A stretch of DNA of 64,000 nt from Calamus simplicifolius (GCA_900491605.1 UESW01001611.1:124001-188000), one strand, 5' to 3'. Numbered from the stretch's first letter, positions 10,727 through 25,700 are shown. Notes: a model not told the origin generated them from the sequence alone. Program-made: numbers and translations.

Positions 10727-13700
10727 ATGGCTGCCTCTATCTCCTTCGCTCTCTCGCACTCTTCTCTCCGTTCTCTCTCCTCGATCTCTCCGCTTCGGCT
10801 CCCTCCATCTCTCCACCAACACAGACCCTTCCTCGTTCTCCGAAACCCTAGCTCTCTATCGCCGGCGGCTTCCATGAGCGTCGAAGCCCCCCAAAAGTCC
10901 CCCGATACCTCTTTCTTGGATCGGAAGGAGTCCGGCCTCCTCCATTTCGTCAAATACCAGGGTCTTGGCAACGATTTCATCATGGTTCGCGATGCCATCC
11001 CCTTCTCTATCTGTGATTCCTGATTTCTTGGTTATGGACTTCTTCCTGATCCTGTTATTGTGGAGCTTATCTTTGATATAGGTCGATAATAGGGATTCCT
11101 TGGAGCCTAGGGTTACGCCCGAGCAGGCCGTGAAGCTCTGCGATCGAAATTTTGGGATCGGTGCCGATGGAGTAATCTTTGCAATGCCGGGGATCAATGG
11201 CACCGATTACTCCATGAGGATCTTTAACTCGGATGGCAGCGAGCCTGAGGTAATCCGTTTGGCTGGAGAATCTTTATTGGTTTGAGAGTTAATTTAATTT
11301 CTTTTTTCGACTGTAGATAAGAGTTTTAAGCAGTTTGAAGAACGCTAAATAGCTATACAAATCGGTTTCTAAAGATACGACTCTTATAAGCAGATTAGAC
11401 AATTCCATGTCCCCTAAAGATTCACTTTATTTTATTTATTGTGTGTGTATGTTATAGATTCTTGTTTAGAAAAATGTAAGAGATCACCCGATCACCCGAG
11501 TTCACCAGTCCTATATGGAAGACGGTGATTGGCTACCCCACGTAATACACTAATCCCTGACTGCCGCATTGGAACCGTGCGGTAGATGGAGGGGGTGATT
11601 GCTAGCAGTATTCTTTTATTTACGGTAAGGTAAAAAGTTTGGATTCTTCTAATACATTTGAGGAACATCGATCAATCTGATTAAGGCATAGTAGTATTTT
11701 AACACGCACACGTGTGCGCACGCATATAGAAGTTTTTTTTTTTTTTTTTGGTACAAACGGGCGATCACACTAGCCTAGTGCGAGTCAGTCCAGAAAGATC
11801 CGAATACAAAATTTGCTGTAATAAAGAAGGGCAGGAATTGCTCGGCTTCTATATCCATGAACCAGCATGCTGGGCCACAAAAGACGCTACCCAGTCCGCC
11901 GTCGAATTGGCTTCTCGATAAATGTGACGAATCTGAGCACAGTTAGCCTCATACAGAATAGACCGAATGTCCATAAGCATCGGATTAGCAGGGCCATAAT
12001 GGTAATTCTTCTTCTGCAGCCAGGAAATAACCGATATAAAATCACCCTCAATGAATAACCTATGAGCCTGAAGAGTCCTAACGGCATAAGAAATGCCCAC
12101 CTAGGCCGCATAAAGCTCTGACATCAGGATGGAGGAGTCAATAGTACCAAAACCACCCGCTCCCAACAATTCACCCTGAGGGCCACGGATGACGAAAGCA
12201 GAACCAGCAGCTCTGCCACAGACACTTCCATCAAAGTTGATTTTAACGAACCCTGGAAGAGGGGGATCCCAGTAGATGAACACCGTATGCCGGTTCGCTG
12301 CCGTAGTAGCAGAGGATCCCCAGAGGCCAGAGACGTTAGAACCAACCCGGGCACAGTCCGCGACCAAAGATCTGATTTTCCTCATAATCCTAAGGGAAGA
12401 CATAGGATCATCCGTGAAAAGAATCTGGTTTCTCGATAACCAAATATGATAAGCCGTGGCAACCCAAAGGCTACACCTCTGCAGAGAAGCTCTACGAATA
12501 TCAAGGAAGAAAGAAGAGCGAGGTGAACCCAGATCGTCCATCCTGACAGAATAACCCATCATATGCCAGATCTGTCTCGCTCTGGGGCAAATGAAGATAG
12601 CATGCTCAGAGGACTCCTCCTCCACCCTACATAAAGGACAACACGGCTGGATCGACAAACCCCTTCGAGAGAGAAGAAGACAGGTAGGGAGACAATCCCA
12701 CAGAAGCTTCCAAATAAATAGCTGCACTCTGGGAAGAGTGGGAAGCTTCCAAATCCAAGCAGCATCCATCGAACGCTGGAAACCCGGCCTGAAAATCATC
12801 ATCAAATCTCTGGTAGGAGCCCTGGAGAGACAGGATCTCTGCCAAAGCCTGGAGTCAGATGAACGACCAGGGATAAGGGGCATCGAGAGAATACGTCTAA
12901 AAGCTCCAGCCCAAAGAAACGGGTCACCGAGGGGATATGCCAGGCTGGGGGATCAGAAGAAATCAAATCCTTAACCCTTAACTGGAAGGGATATCAATAC
13001 TGATAAAAGAGGGCCATCGTGAGAGAGGAAGCTCAGAAAACCAGATGTCCTGAATAACATCGATCGATGATCCATCTCCAATCATCCAAGAAACATTACC
13101 CCTGATAGACTATCCAAACCGATAAATTTCCTTCCAAAAAGAGGAGCAGCCTCGAGGTGGCCTGATATGTAAGTCCGGCGTCCAGGCTCCATACCTAGCA
13201 CGCATCAGGGTACTCCAAAGACAATGCGGCTCCAGGAGGAATCTAGAAGCATGTCTGGCAAGAAGGGCATTCCTTCTAACAATCAGAGACTGGATCCCAA
13301 GTCCGCCATCTTGGATAGGCATGCAGACCGTATCCCAGGATAAAGATGAGTACCATGACCTTCTTGCATAGAAGTCCACAGAAAATCACGGAAACATCTC
13401 TCAATCCTCTTAAGGCAGGTAATAGGAATAACAGAATTAGACAGAAGGTACAGGGAAGAGAGGAGAGAACCGAGCGAATAATGATAATTCTGGCCATCAT
13501 CGAAAGGCCAGTAACCTGCCACCCCTCCATACGCTGATGGACTCTCCTCTCAAGCTCATAGTAGTCAGAGCAACGGGGACGTCTCCCTGTGATAGGAATC
13601 CCCAAATACATAAACATGTTAGTCTGAGTAGAAATACCCGACAAAGTAATAATGGCTTCCCTGATAGATCTAGGAGTCTTCGGGCTGAAACATATAGAGG

Positions 13701-16700
13701 ACTTAAGAAAATTAACCTTCTTACCCGAAGCCTGACAATATCGCTGAATAATAGAATAGAATGACGCCGCATTAACAATAGAAGCCTGGCCCAGGAGAAT
13801 GCAGTCGTCCGTAAACAGGAGATGAGAAATCATAGGGCCCTCCACGCCAGCCATAAATGGGACAATCCTTCGTTCTCTGAGCCTGATAGAAAGCACGAGA
13901 CAGATCATCCACAGCCAGAATAAACAAGGGATAAAGGGCATCCCTGTCGAATCCCACAGTAGAGTGAAAAATCTGGTCGGACTCCCATTAATAATTAGAG
14001 AAAAAGACGGCGTCTGTATGCAAGCCATAATCCACTCAATGAACAAACCATCAAACCCAAACTCCGTAAGAGAGCGGTGCAAAAAGGCCCAACTCAGTCT
14101 GTCATAGGCTCTCTCCATATCAAGTTTAACAGCCATAAGACATCTCCTGGCCGGTGCTCTCTGTAATCATACATAAACTCCTGGGCAATGAGAATATTAT
14201 CTGAAATAGAACGCCCTCTAATAAACGCCCCTTGTTCAGCAGAAATAAGGCGAGGAATCACCAGAGAAAGGCGGCGAGCTAAAAGCCGAGCACAGACCTT
14301 ATAAAGAGTAGTGCAAAGACTAATGGACCGAAAATGCTGAGGAAGGGAGGCATCAGGACGCTTGGGCACCAAAGAAATAAGGTCTGATTCCATTCTGCAG
14401 GAATTATTTAGCTAGGAAAATAGACTGAATGCCAGGACCACCTCCTGTCCCACAATGTCCCAATAATGACGATAAAAGAAAGGCGGAAACCCATCAGGCC
14501 CAGGGGCCTTATCCAGGCCAAGATCCCAAAAGGCCGCCCTAATCTCTTCGCAGTAATAGATCTGACAAGCATACTGTTATCCAAGGAAGAGACTTTCACA
14601 AATCCGGAATCGGAATAACCGGGCCCCCCTCACCAAAGAATCAGCCCATCTAGACTGGAAAAAGTGAAGAAGCAGCTCCCTTGATAGATTGGGTATCCTC
14701 CTGAGTATTCCCCTCATCATCAACTAATCTCCGGATCCTATTAGCAGCACGCCGCTTCAAAGTAGCCTGATGAAAGAATCTGGTATTCACGCATATAGAA
14801 GTTGAATTGCATAGAGCTATCTGTTTTCAAAGAAACTATAGAGTTTCTTTTTTTTTTGTCTGTCTTTATACTATAAATGAAAAAAATGATTGAAAATGTT
14901 GCAAGTGCAATATCCATCTATGCCTGGATATCTTTTACATGTTGCTGTTTAAATTTAATTTATTCATTTCCACAAATAAGAATAGCTAAAATATAGAAAA
15001 TTACAAATTGTTGTTGATGTTTTTTTAAATAAATTCTTCCATGACTTTTTGTCCTTAGGTCTGCTTGGAAAATGCTGCTTTTTTTTTTGGGTACAAACGG
15101 GCGATCACACCATTCTAGGTTGAGTCAAACCCAATTTATCAGAATACAAAATTTGAGCAAGCACAGGTGGGCACGGATCACCCGGTATCCAGCACCACGG
15201 TCCTGAATGATGGGCAACTTGGGCAGCAATCCAGTCAGCCGCTGAATTCGCTTCCCGATAAATGTGCTGAATCTAAACAATATCAGCCTGGTGAAGCATA
15301 GACCGAATGTCACATATCATCGGGTTGGACAGAATAGGATCGCTCAGATCCTGGCGGAGCTAACGCACCATAGTGATAGAATCATCCTCAATAATAAGCC
15401 TGCGAATACTTAAACTGTGTATGGCATAGGAAATGCTAGCCCACGCATCATGCATTTTAGCAGCCAGCACAGAAAGGTCGAGAATGCCAAAACCGCCAGC
15501 CGCTATTAAAGCTCCATCAGGCCCACGGATCAGAAAAGCCGAACCCGCCAGATGACCATAAACATTGCCATCAAAATTAACTTTGACAAGCCCTAGTGGA
15601 GGGGGTTCCCAAGAAATAAAGACCGTATGCCGATGCGCTGCAGGGGCAGCAGGGGAATCCCAGATGCTAGAGCTATCAGAGTCAAAGGCAGACTGATGGA
15701 GAATATACTCATATGAGAGGGACTGAGCAGTCCTAACAATCCGGTGAGGAGGATCAGAAACATCAGAGAAAATATGACGATTCCGGACAACCAAAGCTGG
15801 TAAGCAATATAGGCAGTCAAGGAGCCGGAGCGACCAAAGTTTCGTCTGATGTCTCGACGAATCATCGTAAGGAAGGAGGTGCAGCTCTGAGCACTACTCT
15901 CACCCCACAGGCAATAACCCGCAAGCTGTCATACCGATCTCGCTGTGTCATAGGAGAATATAGCATGGTCAGCAGTCTCGACCACAAAACCGCATAACGA
16001 GCAAGCAGGAGAGATCGTCATGCCCCTCCCAGAAAGCAGGGAACACGTAGGAAGACAATCCCAAGCCATCTTCCAGATGAATAGGCGAACTCTTGGATGG
16101 ATGGGAAGCCTCCAAATTCAAGACCCATGCATTGTGTCCCCGACTAAGATATGTAATCCTGCATGATGTTCCGGATCGGCGCATGGGTCAAGCAGGACCT
16201 CCATAATCTAATATCCGCAGTGTAAATGCTTCTTTCATATCAACAAGAATTATTCAATTTATTAAATGAAAGGATCTGTTTTCACACAGAGTTAGATAGT
16301 TCTTATTGAAAATTTACTTGGAAAATTAACATGCACTTCAGCCAAATTTAATCTATATTTTCAATTAGAAGATGATATTCTGGTTTTATGATTTAATCTA
16401 CCAAATATAAACATGTACTCAGAGAATTAGGATATGAGGTAAAAGAGGCTTAAAAAAGAAGAAAAAAGGGGAAGAATAATGGGATTTGGCAAAAATTTTA
16501 ATGAAATTTGGAAAGGTGATGTAGGAATAATTTGGATAACAAGTTTATTTAATAAGATATTAGAGACTAAGAAGCCGATTGATGAATAGAGAAAGGGAAT
16601 TATAGTATAACTATAAGAATAAATAAGATATTCAAAATTACTCTAGCTACCTTGTATTAAGCTGATGAGTCATGCTATGGACCTTTGAGAGAGGGTAATT

Positions 16701-19700
16701 GAGCAGATTGAGATATACTACCAAAATATTAGAGAATTAACTTGATTTTATGTAATAAAGATTAAATATAAAAGCTATTTTTTTTAAAAGGTTAATGGAG
16801 AAGTATAAAGAAAAGAGACAAGATCTTTATATAATTTTTATTATTTTAAAAAAATATATTATAGAGTTTCTAGAAAAGTCTTATGATGATTGTTAGAAAA
16901 GAAAAGAGTACTTTTTAGATATATTAATATAATAAAAGATATGTATGATGGAGTGCGAATAAGGATAAGGACCGAGAGAGATTAAGTTAAAGATAGGCTT
17001 GAATCACCCACGGAACGCTTTGCACTCTCTCAAATGCTCTATGGGTGAATAGCAAATATGCCCAAAGCACTAATGAAAACTCAATTAAAGCACTAATGAA
17101 AACTCGATTGTAGACAAGAACTTTTTCTTACACTTTGTTGATGTGATTTATTTGTGGATCTATTTTTTTGGATCTATATACTATTGAGAGTTATTTTCTT
17201 TATATAGCCATTGCTCCAGCTACCGTTATCACACTTTAAATGGCTACTAATAACAAAATTGCCATTATTCAAGTTAATGACCATTCAGTTATAAATATGA
17301 ATGGTCGACCTAGAGACGAAGAGGTTACACCAACTAAATTGCCATTACTCAAATTAATGACCATTCAGTTACAAATATGAATGGTCATAGAAGACCAAGA
17401 GACCAAGAGGTTACAGTTATCTAAACACATGATCATAATGGTCATAGAAGACCAAGAGACCAAGAGGTTACAGTTGTCTAAACACATCCACAAGCACAGT
17501 TTATTTAAACAAAATCTTAATAATTTCCTACTTGTTTAAAACAAACTAAGTCCAAATCAGAAGTTAAAGACAAGGAGCATTAATACAGCTAGGTATCTTT
17601 CGATTTGAACCTAACCTTAGTGAAAATATTACAAAGCTTTAACGAAATTTCAAGTAGCAAACGTTTTGAACCAGTTATTCCTTGTGTCAAAATCGGTGAT
17701 ACTTCACACACACTCCTTAGAGTTTCTTGTTTACACCACTCGCTTAGCACAATTTATGGTCATGTTTTTATCCTATTTCATGAACCTTTTCATGAGAGAA
17801 ACTGTAACTCTCACTTGAGACGGCACCATCTCAAGGTTCACATAGGTGAAGTTTTTTCAGTATCTCTGTTACAACAGATACTTATCCACGTGATTGAACT
17901 TCATTAAGAGTTTAAAAAATTCAACCCTTCAACTTGTAACAGTCAGCGCTATATACTAAGTGCAGCTATAATCCACTTATCAATGACTTGTTACCCATTG
18001 AATCTAAGACTAGTCATTTTCTAGTATTAGGTTGGGTTGCCATCATTGATGGACCTATACTCAAGGAGTTTTAGACCCATCTCTCTGAAAGTCATCTTTA
18101 CTAAATCTCTTGTTAGAGGTTTAGTAAGTGGATCAGCTAGATTATAGCTTGATCGTACAAAAGTGAGAGAAATTATTTCATTTTTGATTAATTTTCTTAC
18201 ATACTCATATCTTAGACTAATGTGTATAGACTTTCCATTGTACACTTCACTATACGCTCTGGCTAAAGTGGCTTGGCTATCACAATGTATTGATACGGTT
18301 AAAATATTCTCACAAGCCAATAGGATTTCCAATAGAAGATCCCTTAATCACTCAGCCTCATGTCCTACTGAAGCTAAAGCCACAAACTTTGACTCCATTG
18401 TTGAGTGTGTAATACAAGTTTGTTTCTTGAATTTCCAAGATATTGCACCACCCGCTAGTGTAAACACCCAACCAGTGGTAGATTTACTATCTCCCACACT
18501 CAATATCCAACTTGCATCGGTATATCCTTCCAATACAACAGAAAATTTAGAGTATTGTAGACCTAGTCTTTTGGTTTTCAAAAGATAACCAAAGACTCTA
18601 CCAACAACCTTCTAATATTCTACACTCGGGTTGCTAGTAAACCTACTCAGCTTAATGACTGCAAATGCTATATCGGGTCTAGTGCATTGCATCAAATACA
18701 TTAGACAACCAATAGCACTTGCATACTCAAGTTGAGCCACGGCTCGTTCACTATTCTTTTCAAGTTTTAGACTTGGATCGAACGGGGTGTTCACTTCTTT
18801 GAACTTTAAATGTTTGAACTTGTGTAACACTTTCTCAACATAATGTGATTGACCAAGTTCAAAACCCCCACTATTTTGTTTCACTTTGATGCCTAAAATA
18901 GTATCAACTTGTCTAAGATCTTTCATCTTGAAAGTAAATGATAGAAACCTCTTCGTTTCTTGTATGCCTTTCAATTCTTTGCTAATGATCAACATATCAT
19001 CAACATAAAAGCACACATATACCACAAAGTCACCATGCACCTTAGTATATAAATACTTGTCAGAAACGTTGTGAACAAATCCATTTGAGAGTATGACTGA
19101 GTCAAACTTCTTATGTCATTGTTTGGGTGCTTATTTCAATCCATACAAGGATTTAACAAGCTTGCATACTTTATGTTCATTACCCGGTAGAACAAAACCC
19201 TCTGGTTGTTCCATATATACCTCCTCATCGAGATCACCATTTAGGAATGCCGTTTTGACATCCATTTGATGAACATAAAGTTTGTGAAATGAAGCCAATG
19301 CAAACAATACTCTAATTGTTGTTATTTTAGCTACAGGTGCATATGTATCAAAATAGTCAATTCCTTTTGTCGAAAATCTTTAGCTACTAGGTGTTTAAAG
19401 TACCATCACTATGATACTTCTTCTTAAACACCCAATTACTACCAATAGTCTTAGAACCTTTGGGTAAATCGATAAGCTCCCAAGTATGGTTTAACATAAT
19501 AGAATTCATCTTATCTTGAATAGCTTCCTTTCAAAAAGCAGAATCTCTCGAAGCCATTGCTTTCTTAAAGGTTTTAGGATCGTTTTCCACTTGAAGAACA
19601 ATAGGTACCTTACGAATAAAATTCTCTCGACTTTTTTCTACCAAATAGAAAGAAATGAGTTAAGAATCTATCTCTTCAGATCCTAAATCCTTAACTTTTT

Positions 19701-22700
19701 GGATTTTCTTACTTTTTCGAAGTTTTGGTTGTTCTTCTTCAACAACCTTTGAAGTATTCTCTTCGCAAGAATCTTCATTTGTGGGACTTTGAAAATTCTT
19801 TCCGAAAGTGGTCAAAGTCTCAAAGAACTCAACATCTCTAGATTCTATTATCACATTAGACTCCAAATTAAGGAGCCTATAGGCTTTGCTATTTGTAGCA
19901 TATCCTACAAAAGCGCATCTAATTCTACGAGGACCCAACTTAGTCCTTTTAGGATCGGTGTTCTTATAATAAACAAGACACCCCCATACTTTAAAATAGC
20001 ATATATTAGGCTTTCTGCCTTTCCACAACTTATATGGAGGTCTTATTCTTTTTAATAGGAATTTTATTAAGAATATGACATCCAGATAATAATGCTTCAC
20101 CCCATAAATTAAAAGGCAACTCAGAATGCAACAACATGGCATTTATCATCTCTAGAAATGTTCTATTTTTATGTTCTGCTAACCCCATTTTGTTCGGGTG
20201 TGCGTGGTGTGGAACACTTATGTATGATTCTGTTTTGTTCACAAAACACATTAAAATCATTAGGAAAATATTCTTCACCCATATCACTTCTAAGGATTTT
20301 AATATTTCTACCTAATTGATTTTCAACTTTTGCTTTATAAACTTTAAAAGCATAAAAAGCTTCATCTTTGTGCTTAAGTAAGTAAATGTATGTATATCTA
20401 GAGTAATCATCAATAAAAGTAATGAAATATCTATTACCACCTCTAGTTATCATACTATTTAACTCACAAATATCACTATACACAAGTTCTAGCAAATTAG
20501 TATTTCTCTTTACACTATGACATGACTTCTTAGTCATCTTTAATTTAATACAAATTTCACATTTATTAAACTATCAACATTGCAAGAAATCATGCCACAT
20601 TTAATTAATCTTTTCATAGTGCTAATACCAATATGTGCTAATCTACCATGCTATAAAGTAATGGAATCATCAATATAAGCAGAAGACATAATAATAATAT
20701 TATTATTGTCAACAATACAAAGCTTGACCATTCCATCAGTAGAATAACCTTTTTCAACAAAAACACCATTGCAGGATGGTACAAGTTTTTCCGACTCAAA
20801 TACACTTTTAATCTCGGTTTGTCCAATAAATTCCCACTAACAAGATTTCTCATCATATCCGGCACATACAACACATTGATTAAAGTGATCTTCTTACCAG
20901 ATGTGAAGTGGAGATCCACTCTTCCTCTTCCAAGCACCTTGGACTGGCCTTTATTGCCCATTTGAATTTCTTGTCCATCGGTGATATCTATATAAGTCTT
21001 GAAAATTGACTTGTCATAGGAAACATGAACGGTGGCACAAGTATCATACCACCAACCAGGAACCTTGCCTTTGACCACCATGACTTCGCTCACGGTGGCA
21101 GCAATCTCATTGTCTACTTCGGTTGCATTTGCCTTATTGGTTTGCCCTTTTCGGTGCCTTCAATCATGAGCAAAGTGCCCATGTTTGTCACAAACAAAGC
21201 AACTCCCATAAGGCTTATTTTTGTTGGATTTTTGAACTTATCTTGATTCTTTTTTAGACCAAGTTTGTTCTCTTTAGATTTCTTAAACTTATGATTGCTC
21301 ACAGCATTTGTCTTTGAAATTTCAATATCTATTTTTTCAAGATTTTCACGCACCCTCGATTCCTCCTCGATTCGAAAGTGTTTTTGTAATTGTTCCAAGG
21401 AATAATCCTTGGAGTTGTGAAGAAGTTTCTTCCTAAATCCGTTCCAAGATGGTGGTAACTTTGCAATAATTGCACCGACTTGGAAAGGTTCGGGAACTTC
21501 TATCTTTACAGCTATCAACTTGTTGACAATAATCTGCAACTCATGCACTTGTGCAAGAATTGCTTTTTCATCATTCATCTTGAAATCAAAGTATTTAGAG
21601 ATGAGAAATTTCTTAGTACCTTCTTTCTCAGCCTTATACTTGAATTCAAGTGCATTCCAAATCTTCTGCAGAGATTGTGTGTTGGTGTATAGGTCGTAGA
21701 GGTGATTTGACAATGCGTTGAGAATGTGTCCACGACATATAAGTTCATCTTCACGCCTCTTCTTTCTTTCAGTCTAGAGTTCATAAAGTCCTCTGCGGTG
21801 GATTCGAGAATTGGGGCCAAATTTGGATCCAACATATAGAAGATCTTCAACGTCGCGAGTAAGAACTTGAGTTTGTCTTGCTACCGTGTGAAATTGGTGC
21901 CATCAAAACGATCCAATCTCACGAGGTCTTGGTTCATGAGTTTGATTGTGGATACGGTAGTCTCGGTCTCCATACAAATAACGCTTAAGATTGTTGAACT
22001 AGATATAGATAATGATAAGAATAAGGATAAGAACCGAGAGAGATTAAGTTAAGGATAGGCTTGAATCACGCATGGAATGTTTTTCTTAAGCGTTATTTGC
22101 ACCCTTTCGAATGCTCTGTGGGTGAATAGCAAATACGCCGCAGGATATGACAAGCCTTGATCGAGTTTGCACAAAAGCACTAATGAAAACTCGATTGTAG
22201 ATAAGAACTTTTTCTTACACTTTGTTGATTTGATTTGTTTATGGATCTTTTTTTTTTTTAAAGATCTATATACTATTGAGAGAGTTATCTTCTTTATATA
22301 GCCATTGCTCCATTAATAATGGTCTATCGTTATCACACCTTAAGCAATTAAGCAATATAGAATGGCCACTAATAACTAAAATTGCCATTATTCAAGTTAA
22401 TGACCATTCAGTTACAATATGAATGGTCATAGAAGACCTAGAGACGAAGAGGTTACACCAACTAAATTGCCATTACTCAAATTAATGATCATTCAGTTAC
22501 AAATATGAATGGTCATAGAAGACCAAAAGACCAAGAGGTTACAGTTCTCTAAACACATCCACAAACACCTACTTAGTTTATTTAAACAAATTAATATTTC
22601 TCTCTACACTATGAAATAACTTCTTAGTCATCTTTGATTTAATACAAATTTCACATTTATTAAACTTATCAACATTGCAAGAAATCATGCCACATTTAAT

Positions 22701-25700
22701 TAATCTTTTCATAGTGCTAATACCAATATGTGCTAATCTACCATGCCATAAAGTAATGGAATCATCAATATAAGCAGAAGACATATTATTATTATTATTA
22801 TTATTGTCAGCAATACAAAGCTTGACCATTCCGTCAGTAAAATAGCCTTTTTCAACAAAAACACAATTGCGGGATAGTATAAGTTTTTTCGACTCAAATA
22901 CACTTTTAATCCCCGGGATAGTAATGGAATCATCCACAAACATGGGCATTTTGCTCGTGATTGCAGACACTGAAAAAGGGCAAACCAATAAGGCAAATGC
23001 AACCGAAGTAGACGATGAGATTGTCGCCACCGTGAGCGAAGTCATGATGGTCAAAGGCAAGGTTCCTAGTTGGTGGTATGATACTTGTGCCACCGTTCAT
23101 GATTCCTATGACAAGTCAATTTTTAAGACTTATATAGATATCACCGATGGATAAGAAATTCAAATGGGCAATAAAGGCTGGTCCAAGGTGCTTGGAAAAG
23201 GAAGAGTGGATCTCCACTTCACATCTGGTAAGAAGATCACTTTGATCAATGTGTTGTATGTGCCGGATATAATGAGGAATCTTGTTAGTGGGAATTTATT
23301 GGACAAACCGGGGATTAAAAGTGTATTTGAGTCGGAAAAACTTATACTATTCCGCAATTGTGTTTTTGTTGGAAAAGGCTATTCTACTGATGGAATGGTT
23401 AAGCTTTGTATTGTTGACAATAATAATAATAATGTCTTCTGCTTAATTGATGATTCCATTACTTTATGGCATGGTAGATTAGCACATATTGGTATTAGCA
23501 CTATGAAAAGATTAATTAAATGTGGCATGATTTCTTGCAATGATAAGTTTAATAAATGTGAAATTTGTATTAAATCAAAGATGACTAAGAAGTCATTTCA
23601 TAGTGTAGAAAGAAATACTAATTTGTTTAAATAAACTAAGTAGGTGTTTGTGGATGTGTTTAGAGAACTGTAACCTCTTGGTCTTTTGGTCTTCTATGAC
23701 CATTAATATTTGTAACTGAATGGTCATTAATTTGAGTAATGGTAATTTAGTTGGTGTAACCTCTAGGTCTCTAGGTCTTCTATGATAACGGTAGGCCATT
23801 GTTAACGGAGCAATGGTTACATAAAGAAGACAACTCTCTCAATAGTATATAGATCCAAAAAAAAAAAGATTCACAAACAAATCAAATCAACAGAGTGTAA
23901 GAAAAAGTTCTTGTCTACAATCGAGTTTTTGTTAGTGCTTTGGTGCAAACTCGATCAAGGCTTGTCGTATCCTGCGAAGTATTTACTATTCACCCACAGA
24001 GCTTTCGAGAGGGTGCAAATAACGCTTAAGGAAAGCGTTTCGTGCGTGATTCAAGCCTATTCTTAACTTAATCTCTCTCGGTCCTTATTCTTATCATTAT
24101 CTATATCTAGTTCAATAGTGCTTACTAGTGAAAGAACTACTACGGGTAATATCATTGAATTTTCAAATATAGCAAGTTTATATTGAAAATCAACTTTTAA
24201 TCCTTACATTTTAGCATTAGTTATGGATGAAGCTACTAAACATACTTGAGATGGTATTTTATGCTGCATGTTATTTACAGATAATATAATACTAGTGAAT
24301 AAAGCTAAGACTGAAGTTGAAATTATGTAGAGATATATTAGAATTTAAAAGTTTTAGGTTAAGTAGGATAAAGATAAAATTCATGAAATGCAATTTTAGT
24401 ATAATTAGAAATAGAGATGGATTTAAAATAAAAATTGAAGATAGGATTGATCATTTATAAACAAGGAGAGATCAAGGATGATGTTGTCTATAGAATTAAA
24501 GCATGTTGAATAAAATGAAGAAATGCAATTGTGATCTTAAAATACTTGTTCAGTCAAGGGAAAAATTTTATAAGATAGCCATAAAATCAGTTATGCTCTA
24601 TGTTATAGAATGTTGGATGGTTAGAAAATTATATGTGCACAAAATGAATGTGGTTGAAATGAGAATATTGAGATAAATGTACAGTAACATAGGAAAATAT
24701 AGAATAAAAAATAAAGTTATTTATAAAAAGAAGGAAGAGGCATCAATTGAAGGCAAATTAAGGGAATAAAGGCTTAGATAGTTTAAACATTTGCAACATA
24801 GACATTGGAATGCACTAATGTAGAGAAGTAATTTGATATATATATATAAGGGTAAGAATAGATCAAATATTATATAGGAGAAAGTGATAAAAAAATTTAA
24901 AAATTTTGCATCTTATTAAAAATATGACTTAAAATCGAGTAGAATAAAGAAAAAGATTTATCCAGCCAACTCCAAGTAGTTTGAGATTAAAGTTTTGTTG
25001 TTGTTGTTGTTTTTATTGTAGATAGATAGTTCTTCTTGAAAGGTTATCTAAATATTTGGTATGCATTATAGCCAAGACTGATCTGTTTGTTCAATTTGAG
25101 CATCTATATGTTCAAATTGATCAAAAAAACTCATTAAATATATGTCTAACCATGCATTTTGAGCATGTATAGTAATTAATGTATGCCCAATATTATTTTT
25201 ATATGTTAGATGCACCTATTTTAGTTTTTAGGATTTGATCTATTGGTTACTCGGTTGGCATTATATCATAAGGTGGAGCACTGATCTTGAGAAGGTTATG
25301 ACAGTAATTGTAATATTAGTTATTGACAAATACAGTTTTACAATTCTCAGAAGGGGATGGGATTTGGACTGACTTTTTGTCGAGGAACATTCGGCTGAAA
25401 TTAGAGCAATGGTTATCAAAATTTTCACCGTCTGGAGAGGCTATTTACAGCAATCCTGATTCTGTTTGGGTCTGTCTTAGTTGTTTAAATATATGATTTT
25501 ATTAAAATAGGGAAATTACATTGATATTTATGCCAATTATGGGATTTTATGCTAAAAGAGTTCTCTGTAGAATAAAAAGGAAAATGGAGGATTTAAGATG
25601 GCACACCAGTCCCCTGTTCTCTAGCTGTACTTATGTTTTTATCTGAAAAGAAGCTCTTATCTTGTCAATGTTAAAAAAGACAAACTATATAAAAAAAAAG

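Larger units (their letters stand above)
16957..24116. mobile_element. Rearranged copia element with one inverted LTR arm
   Basis: In order on +: LTR(-) 16957-17511, noncoding tail and gag-pol (-) 17512-21991, LTR(-) 21992-22588, an internal fragment (-) 22589-22915, an internal fragment (+) 22916-23623, and LTR(+) 23624-24116. The whole is flanked by AGTGC at 16952-16956 and 24117-24121, a 5-bp TSD of the length usual for copia. The TSD is supported independently, because removing the block plus one AGTGC rejoins the reading of the RTE LINE it interrupts. The left LTR lacks the terminal 27 bp present in the LTR at 21992. The inverted arms are about 0.8-0.9 kb each. Confidence 0.8.
16311..25022 (+). 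mobile_element. RTE-type LINE relic, split by a copia element
   Basis: Two collinear halves of one decayed RT lie on +. The left half (16,418-16,956) reads VKEA..., IWKGDVGIIW, LFNKILETKK, IKLMSHAM, and IIKDMYDG at the break. The right half (24,117-25,000) resumes with LALVMDEATKH, LCCMLFTDNIILV, VHKMNVVEMRILR, and ends near PSKxFEIK and a GTTGTTGTTGTTGTT 3' end typical of plant RTE-type LINEs. The flanking TSD TAGATAGTTCTTATTGAA (16293-16310) recurs at 25023-25040 with one mismatch. Without the copia insert, about 1.55 kb of LINE remains, 5'-truncated and full of stops. Sense orientation in intron 2. Confidence 0.8.

Noticed and set aside
17605..18588. Plus-strand frames of 100 and 141 aa
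   Set aside because: Antisense shadows of the copia noncoding tail and RNase H.
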